Assembly (NCBI GenBank): GCA_002353285.1
Contig: DEJJ01000013.1
Coordinates: 1 to 45,352 of the forward strand
Source of the DNA: Porphyromonadaceae bacterium UBA2751
GTDB taxonomy: Bacteria > Bacteroidota > Bacteroidia > Bacteroidales > Muribaculaceae
Direction: 5' to 3'
Length of the DNA: 45,352 nt
Positions 40,692 through 45,352 of the stretch are shown here, in pieces. The stretch's first letter is position 1. Each line of letters starts with the position of its first letter. A program made the translations under genes and the position numbers. The notes under the pieces are model-generated. The model worked only from the letters and a program-made list of their open reading frames with translations. It was not told the DNA's origin and searched no databases.

Positions 40692-41579
40692 ATGACACGA
40701 GAACGAGAAATACAAAAAGTTACCCTTGTGGGAAGTGCAGGAAATATAGCACTGATGATTTTCAAATTCATTGCTGGGTTTGTGGGCCATAGTTCCGCGA
40801 TGATAGCCGATGCTGTGCACTCACTGTCCGACTTTGTTACCGATATCATTGTGCTGGTGTTTGTAAGTGTGAGTGCAAAGCCGCAAGACCGTTCTCACGA
40901 TTACGGACACGGAAAATTTGAAACGATTGCCACGTTATTCATTGGTTTGGCTTTGATTGCAGCGGCAATAGGAATTATTGTGTCGGGAGTGATGGCTCTC
41001 ATCGATTGGGCAGGTGGAGCTGATCTTAAAGCTCCTGGACTGCTGGCATTGTGGGCGGCATTGTTGTCGATAGTTGTCAAGGAAGTCCTTTATCAATACA
41101 CTGTATATAAAGGCAAAAGACTTAATTCACAGGCTGTTGTAGCCAATGCTTGGCATCATCGCAGCGACGCGTTTTCGTCGATAGCTGCCGCAATAGGCAT
41201 TGGAGGCTCGATTTTGCTTGGCGACCGATGGACAGTGCTCGATCCAATAGCATCGATTGTAGTGGGATTGTTCCTTGTTAATGTAGCAATGGGACTACTG
41301 AGAACAAGCATAAGCGAACTCACTGAGGGCTCGTTACCTCAAGAAACAGAGCAGGAAATTGAAGATATAATCACTTCATTTCCTGAGATTAGCGAGCCTC
41401 ACAACATGCGCACCAGGCGCATAGGTAATCACATAGCAATCGAAGCTCACATTCGCATGGATGGCAACATGCCGCTTCGGGATGTGCATAATATCACCAG
41501 TCAAGTAGAGCACAGGCTCAAGGAAAGATTTGGCAATGAAACCCACATCACCTTGCACATGGAACCCGTGAAACCTTGA
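40692..41579 (+). CDS. Cation diffusion facilitator transporter
   Basis: This 295-residue CDF protein has about six transmembrane helices (about 12-30, 50-60, 80-104, 115-135, 160-175, 185-205) and a C-terminal cytoplasmic metal-binding domain. The transport site is seen as His43/Asp47 in AVHSLSD and His155/Asp159 in WHHRSD, and HDYGHGKFE (69-77) is the usual loop signature. It exports divalent metal ions such as zinc, iron or manganese in exchange for protons. A His in the first position of the site is found in zinc and iron types. The gene is somewhat more AT-rich than its neighbours. Confidence 0.94.
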   Translation: MTREREIQKVTLVGSAGNIALMIFKFIAGFVGHSSAMIADAVHSLSDFVTDIIVLVFVSVSAKPQDRSHDYGHGKFETIATLFIGLALIAAAIGIIVSGVMALIDWAGGADLKAPGLLALWAALLSIVVKEVLYQYTVYKGKRLNSQAVVANAWHHRSDAFSSIAAAIGIGGSILLGDRWTVLDPIASIVVGLFLVNVAMGLLRTSISELTEGSLPQETEQEIEDIITSFPEISEPHNMRTRRIGNHIAIEAHIRMDGNMPLRDVHNITSQVEHRLKERFGNETHITLHMEPVKP

Positions 41580-41630
41580 AGTTGTTGTCACTTAACTAAA
41601 TGGACTTTTTCAACTTTTTTTTGTCATTTT

Positions 41631-41662
41631 CTTGCAACGGTGGAGAAAAATTTATATTTTCG
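41631..41662 (+). promoter_or_regulatory. frr promoter
   Basis: TTGC near 41633 and TATATTTTC near 41653 are spaced by about 18 bases, approximating the Bacteroidota consensus, 50 bases before frr. Confidence 0.45.
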
Positions 41663-41712
41663 TCACGATTTTTTGAAAACCGAATATATTAATCACTAAA
41701 ACACACAATATT

Positions 41713-42273
41713 ATGGCAGAAGTTAAAACTTTTCTTGATGCAGCCGAGAAGAAGATGAACGAGGCTGTGGCTTATCTCGACGAAACTCTCTCACGAGTGC
41801 GCGCAGGCAAAGCCAACCCCAAAATCCTTGACCCAGTGAAGGTTGAGTACTATGGCTCAATGATGCCCATAGCCAACGTGGCCAACGTCGCAGTGCCCGA
41901 CGCTCGCAGCATCACCATCACACCATGGGAGAAGAACATGATTAAGGTGATTGAGAAAGCGATTCTCGACTCCAACATCGGCATCACACCCGAGAACAAT
42001 GGCGAGATTATTCGCCTCAACTTCCCACCTCTCACCGAGGAGCGACGCAAGCAGCTCGTCAAGGACGCCAAGGCCGAGAGCGAGAAAGCCAAGGTGAGTG
42101 TGCGCAACGCAAGGCGCGAGATGATCGAGGGCCTCAAGAAGGCCGTTAAGGAAGGCATGCCCGAGGATGCACAAAAGGACGGCGAGGAGCAAGTGCAGAA
42201 ACTTCACGACAAGTTCTTGAAGAAGATTGACGAGGTGTTTGCCGCCAAGGAGAAAGAAATCCTCACCGTATAA
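41713..42273 (+). CDS. frr: Ribosome recycling factor
   Basis: RRF splits post-termination ribosomes together with EF-G. The 186-residue length is normal, and conserved segments are present: TLSRVRAGKANPKILD, the domain II hinge around YYGSMMPIANVANVAVPDARSI, PPLTEERRKQLVKDAKAESEKAKVSVRNARRE and the C-terminal helix. It has its own likely promoter and is closed by a strong terminator, so it is a single-gene unit. Confidence 0.97.
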   Translation: MAEVKTFLDAAEKKMNEAVAYLDETLSRVRAGKANPKILDPVKVEYYGSMMPIANVANVAVPDARSITITPWEKNMIKVIEKAILDSNIGITPENNGEIIRLNFPPLTEERRKQLVKDAKAESEKAKVSVRNARREMIEGLKKAVKEGMPEDAQKDGEEQVQKLHDKFLKKIDEVFAAKEKEILTV

Positions 42274-42304
42274 CATCCAAGTCGACAATCTGTCGCAACA
42301 AGCT

Positions 42305-42336
42305 AAAAAAAACGCTCAATCTCAGGGCGTTTTTTT
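42305..42336 (+). terminator. frr terminator
   Basis: AACGC pairs with GCGTT, flanked by A8 on the left and T7 on the right that can extend the stem. The loop is TCAATCTCAGG. Confidence 0.8.
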
Positions 42337-42390
42337 CTGTTTTGCCATTACATTTGAGCTCTTTAATCTATTTCTTTTAAAAATAATGTG

Positions 42391-42398
42391 TAACTTTG
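42391..42398 (+). promoter_or_regulatory. -7 box of the CoA-transferase gene
   Basis: TAACTTTG fully matches the consensus and lies 57 bases before the start codon. The -33 element is weak. Confidence 0.5.
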
Positions 42399-42454
42399 CA
42401 CCGTTTTTTGAGAATACACACACAAAACAACACATAAACTAAATCAAGAAGAAA

Positions 42455-43948
42455 ATGATTTATCCTATTATCACAGCCGAAGAGGCTGCCGAGTTTGTCC
42501 ACAATGGTGACAACGTGGGAGTATCGGGCTTTACCGCCCCTGGCTGCCCCAAGGCAGTGGCTCCAATGATTGCTGCCAAGGCTCGCCGCGAGCACGAGGC
42601 AGGACGTGAATTCAAAATCAACATCTTCAGTGGCGCTTCGACCAACGATTTCATCGATGGCGAGCTCACTCGCGCCGAGGCTATCAACTATCGCACTCCT
42701 TACCAGTCGCACCCCGACCTGCGCAAGGCTATCAACAGCAACATCATCCACTACAACGACCGCCACTTGAGCGAGCTCTCGCAGGAGTTCCGCTACAACT
42801 ACTACGGCAAGATGGACGTCGCCATAGTTGAGGCTCAGAGCATTACCGACGACGGCGAGATTGTGCTTGGCACATCGGTGGGCTGCACTCCCACATGGCT
42901 CATGTGTGCCGAGAAGGTCATCATCGAGCTCAACGACCAGCTGCCCGAGAGCATTCGTGGACTCCACGACATCTATATCCCTCTCGACCCTCCCAACCGT
43001 CGCGAGATTCCCATCTACACTCCTCACGACCGTGCTGGCTCACCCACTGCTCATGTCGACCCAAAGAAGGTGGTAGGCGTGGTCAAGACTTCGTTCCAGC
43101 TGGGCAAGGCAGGTGCTTTCACTCCTGTTGATGACACCACTCGCAAGATTGGCCACAACGTGGTTCAATTCCTCATCAACGAGATGAAGTGTGGACGCAT
43201 CCCCAAGTCCTTCCTGCCATTGCAGAGTGGTGTGGGAAACATTGCCAACGCCGTGCTCGACAGCCTTGAGGAGAGTGATGAGATTCCACCATTCGAGGTT
43301 TACACCGAGGTTATGCAAGACACCTTTGTTAAGCTGTTGCTGCATGGGCACTGCAAGTTTGTGAGCACATGTTCACTCACTCTTGCCCACGACACCATGG
43401 CTGAGTTCTTTGCCAACATCGACAAGCTTCACGACAAGGTGCTCATGCGCCCCAGCGAAATCTCTAACAACCCTGAGGTTATTCGCCGACTGGGTGTGCT
43501 CTCAATGAACACTGCAATTGAGGCCGACATCTTTGGTAACATCAACTCGTCGCACGTGAGCGGCACTCGCCTGATGAACGGTATTGGCGGCAGTGGCGAC
43601 TTCACACGCAATGCTTACACCAGCATCTTCATGTGCCCATCCATCAAGAAGGACGATTGCATCTCGACCATCGTGCCCATGTGCACTCACATCGACCACA
43701 CCGTGCACAGTGTCGACATCATCGTTACCGATCAGGGCGTTGCCGACCTCCGCTTCAAGGATCCCGTGCAATGTGCCGAGGAAATCATCGAGCATGCGGC
43801 TCATCCAGTTTACCGCCCATTGCTGCGCGAGTACCTCAAGGCTTGCAAGATGGGGCATGTGATGCAGAACAACGAGATGGCTCTCGCATTCCACACTGCA
43901 CTGGCAAAGTATGGCGACATGCGAAAAGCCGACTTCTCGGCCCAGTAA
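42455..43948 (+). CDS. Acetyl-CoA hydrolase/transferase family protein (succinyl-CoA:acetate-type)
   Basis: This 497-residue cytoplasmic enzyme belongs to the class I CoA transferases. LPLQSGVGNIANAVLDSL (about 254-271) and the catalytic glutamate Glu285 in EVYTEV match the AarC/Cat1 branch that moves CoA between succinate or propionate and acetate. GIGGSGDFTRNAY and VTDQGVADLR are further family segments. In Bacteroidales such enzymes take part in succinate, propionate and acetate fermentation end steps. Acyl-CoA hydrolase activity cannot be ruled out from sequence. Confidence 0.93.
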   Translation: MIYPIITAEEAAEFVHNGDNVGVSGFTAPGCPKAVAPMIAAKARREHEAGREFKINIFSGASTNDFIDGELTRAEAINYRTPYQSHPDLRKAINSNIIHYNDRHLSELSQEFRYNYYGKMDVAIVEAQSITDDGEIVLGTSVGCTPTWLMCAEKVIIELNDQLPESIRGLHDIYIPLDPPNRREIPIYTPHDRAGSPTAHVDPKKVVGVVKTSFQLGKAGAFTPVDDTTRKIGHNVVQFLINEMKCGRIPKSFLPLQSGVGNIANAVLDSLEESDEIPPFEVYTEVMQDTFVKLLLHGHCKFVSTCSLTLAHDTMAEFFANIDKLHDKVLMRPSEISNNPEVIRRLGVLSMNTAIEADIFGNINSSHVSGTRLMNGIGGSGDFTRNAYTSIFMCPSIKKDDCISTIVPMCTHIDHTVHSVDIIVTDQGVADLRFKDPVQCAEEIIEHAAHPVYRPLLREYLKACKMGHVMQNNEMALAFHTALAKYGDMRKADFSAQ

Positions 43949-43976
43949 TCGCCATCACGCAACCATAAAAAATAAT

Positions 43977-44018
43977 TGGCACTGGCTATAATCTCACAAG
44001 CCAGTGCCATTTTTTTTA
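43977..44018. terminator. Bidirectional terminator between CoA transferase and tonB
   Basis: TGGCACTGGCT (43977-43987) pairs perfectly with AGCCAGTGCCA (43999-44009). T9 follows on the plus strand, and an A-rich stretch precedes it, giving U-rich RNA on the minus strand too. Confidence 0.92.
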
Positions 44019-44031
44019 CTTTCTGTTGATT

Positions 44032-44685
44032 TCACTCAACTCTCGTTTCTGTAGACACGTTCTCCTCAGGCAACTTGAAAACCATAGGCATAGTGTACCA
44101 CACGTTCACAGGCTCACCCATGGCATTGCGGCCAGGTGAAAAATCGGGAAGCAGGCCTATCACTCTCACTGCTTCGAGGTCCAGCTCTTCATTGCCTGAC
44201 GAGCGGGCAACCTTGATTTCACCAACCTTGCCGTTGGACTGAACCACAAACTGCACAATAACCTTGCCCTCAATCTTGTTTTTCGCAGCCTCGGCAGGAT
44301 ATTGAATGTGATTCTGAAGAAATCGCAACATGGCAGCATCACCACCAGGAAAACTGGGCATGTGGGCCGAGCTGCCAAAGATTTCGTTATCGCCTTCAAC
44401 CATCAAGTTGTGTGGCGTGGGCAATGCTTCAGGCACATTACTGCCAGCAATTGCTGGCCCAGTCAGGCCCAGGCTCACACCAGCTATCAGCACGGCCTTG
44501 CCCATTGCGCCCATGCGAGCGATTTCACGCTCTAGATGCTGCACTTCATTCTCACATGCAGGGCATGTGCCCAGGCATTCACCATCATGAGTGCATGGGG
44601 CAGGGTGATAGTCAATGCCATTAGCGTGAGCAATGTCAAGCCTCACCTGCTTGAGCACATCACACGTTTTCTTGCCATTTCCCAT
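44032..44685 (-). CDS. Energy-transducer TonB with N-terminal Cys/His motif
   Basis: This 217-residue protein has an N-terminal cytoplasmic segment with Cys31, His33, Cys37, Cys41 and Cys44 (CTHDGECLGTCPAC), followed by one transmembrane helix at about 63-81 and a periplasmic linker. The C-terminal TonB domain covers about 120-205 (YPAEAAKNKIEGKVIVQFVV...SSGNEELDLEAV). TonB carries energy from the ExbB/ExbD motor to outer-membrane receptors such as the one at 18.7-21.5 kb. The Cys-rich start is seen in a subset of Bacteroidota TonB proteins and may bind zinc or an Fe-S cluster. exbB and exbD are not adjacent. Confidence 0.9.
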   Translation of the reverse strand: MGNGKKTCDVLKQVRLDIAHANGIDYHPAPCTHDGECLGTCPACENEVQHLEREIARMGAMGKAVLIAGVSLGLTGPAIAGSNVPEALPTPHNLMVEGDNEIFGSSAHMPSFPGGDAAMLRFLQNHIQYPAEAAKNKIEGKVIVQFVVQSNGKVGEIKVARSSGNEELDLEAVRVIGLLPDFSPGRNAMGEPVNVWYTMPMVFKLPEENVSTETRVE

Positions 44686-44713
44686 AATTGATTTTGTTTG
44701 AGTTGATACTTCT

Positions 44714-44747
44714 TGGCAAATTTATAATTAATTATTCAAATTACCAA
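44714..44747 (-). promoter_or_regulatory. tonB promoter with operator-like flanks
   Basis: On the minus strand TTGGTAATTTG begins at 44747 (-33) and TAAATTTGCCA ends at 44714 (-7). The 34-base span and both outer words match the S24 repressor promoter, suggesting but not proving shared control. Confidence 0.5.
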
Positions 44748-44983
44748 GCATTACAATAAAAATCGGTACATCAATGCTCAGGGCAACAACCACATTGCAT
44801 GTCTGCCTGTCAACATTATCACAGCTCAGCAGTTAAGCAAGAAGATAAAAGGATTTGGTTAATGAATGTTAAAATTATGCCCATCCATGCAGTATTTCGC
44901 TACTCACCGTGTTTAGCTGGCAAATAAAGGCAAAACCCATAGCTTTTTTTGAATGATAGGAAATTTAAAATAACACTTGATGG

Positions 44984-45039
44984 ATTAATTACGATGGTTA
45001 TGTTTTTCTGACGATATTGGATTATTACGATGGTTATAT
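44984..45039 (+). repeat. Two direct copies of a site complementary to the 36.3-kb RNA
   Basis: ATTAATTACGATGGTTAT (44984-45001) is the perfect complement of 36353-36370. The second copy, with 15 complementary bases from TTACGATGGTTATAT, starts at 45025, 36 bases after the equivalent point in the first. Confidence 0.75.
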
Positions 45040-45124
45040 ATTGATTTTAAAGACTGTATTTCTATTAGGCATTTTGATTTGATTTAGAATAACTTCATTT
45101 ACTCTTTTTATTTGCAATAGTATT

Positions 45125-45168
45125 GAGGCCGAGTTGAATTTGTGGTAAATTCCTCGGTCTCCCTCTTT
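45125..45168 (+). terminator. Terminator-like hairpin in the right-hand region
   Basis: GAGGCCGAG (45125-45133) pairs with CTCGGTCTC (45153-45161, one G-U). Inside it GAATTT pairs with AAATTC around GTGGT. CCCTCTTTT follows. No gene precedes it on the plus strand, so it may end an unrecognised RNA. Confidence 0.45.
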
Positions 45169-45253
45169 TACCCACCTTTCACCCACTTCGTGCTAAGCAA
45201 GCGCCTGATTTCTTGTGACATAACACAAAACAATTAACTGCATTTTTTTAATA

Positions 45254-45285
45254 TTGCTTTTAAATATAATAAGGTGTTAACTTTG
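45254..45285 (+). promoter_or_regulatory. Strong promoter at the right edge
   Basis: TTG (45254-45256) and TAACTTTG (45278-45285) are 21 bases apart. The transcript would start near 45292 and leave the window. Confidence 0.6.
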
Positions 45286-45307
45286 CCCCATGCATCCCAG
45301 CACAAGA

Positions 45308-45320
45308 GTTCATTGACATA
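45308..45320 (+). promoter_or_regulatory. boxA-like antitermination sequence
   Basis: GTTCATTGACATA resembles the GTTCTTTGACATA-type sequences that precede rRNA operons in Bacteroidota. It lies about 20 bases after the presumed transcription start, so a 16S rRNA operon or another antiterminated operon may begin beyond the edge. Confidence 0.4.
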
Positions 45321-45352
45321 CTTAACTCAGGAGAGAGGAGAGAGTGAGAGGA

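Larger units (their letters stand above)
44750..45240. other. Gene-free right-hand region with two repeated sites and a hairpin
   Basis: I see no coding frame of useful length. Two copies of TTACGATGGTTAT lie at 44989-45001 and 45025-45037, and a strong hairpin lies at 45125-45161. The rest is AT-rich without further structure that I can support. Confidence 0.5.

Overview
The window comes from the chromosome of a gut-type Bacteroidales bacterium, most likely Muribaculaceae or a close relative. This rests on several things visible in the sequence. Promoters follow the Bacteroidota pattern (TTG/TTTG at -33 and TAnnTTTG at -7). There is a TonB-dependent receptor next to a DUF5689 lipoprotein, DUF4923 lipoproteins, dockerin modules on non-cellulosomal enzymes, and a secretion-tail-like C-terminus on the large amidase-like protein. 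No rRNA, tRNA, CRISPR array, prophage or complete transposase was found. The only mobile DNA I can support is one 236-bp MITE.

Layout. 1-2.6 kb holds the last codons of an upstream gene with a strong terminator, then an AT-rich AlbA/Schlafen-type ATP-binding protein on the minus strand. 2.6-6.2 kb is pheT, a small cupin and a YebC-family regulator. 6.4-6.6 kb holds a free-standing small RNA candidate with its own promoter and terminator, resembling the Bacteroidales-1 RNA class. 6.7-12.9 kb carries an exported small protein, then a minus-strand pair (TolB-like propeller and giant amidase-like protein) and an SH3-like exported protein. 13.1-24.3 kb is surface biology: a GHL10-type glycoside hydrolase with dockerin, a broken leucine-rich-repeat gene, the TonB receptor/DUF5689 operon, two tandem DUF4923 lipoproteins and a Sel1-repeat protein.

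24.6-30.3 kb is a phosphatase cluster of three unrelated folds: a PafA-like alkaline phosphatase, an exported protein with four PAP2/class-A acid phosphatase domains plus dockerin, and a histidine acid phosphatase. 30.5-36.1 kb has manA, a membrane-anchored unknown, a YfhO-type membrane protein and a methyltransferase-like protein. 36.3-38.6 kb has a second small RNA or attenuator candidate, a DUF4886 esterase-like protein with an internal dockerin, and the MITE. 38.7-44.7 kb has an S24 (LexA/CI-like) repressor with a double operator, an M16 peptidase, a cation diffusion facilitator, frr, an acetyl-CoA hydrolase/transferase and a TonB protein. The last 650 bp contain no gene but end in a strong promoter and a boxA-like sequence.

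The structure that ordinary annotation would miss is intergenic. Seven gene boundaries carry degenerate tandem repeats that share a 7-nt period and begin at or just after a stop codon. Three copies of a dispersed about 65-80 bp element sit upstream of genes. Two sites near 45.0 kb are perfectly complementary, over 18 and 15 nt, to the 5' part of the 36.3-kb small RNA candidate. The repressor and tonB promoters share an operator-like layout with identical spacing.
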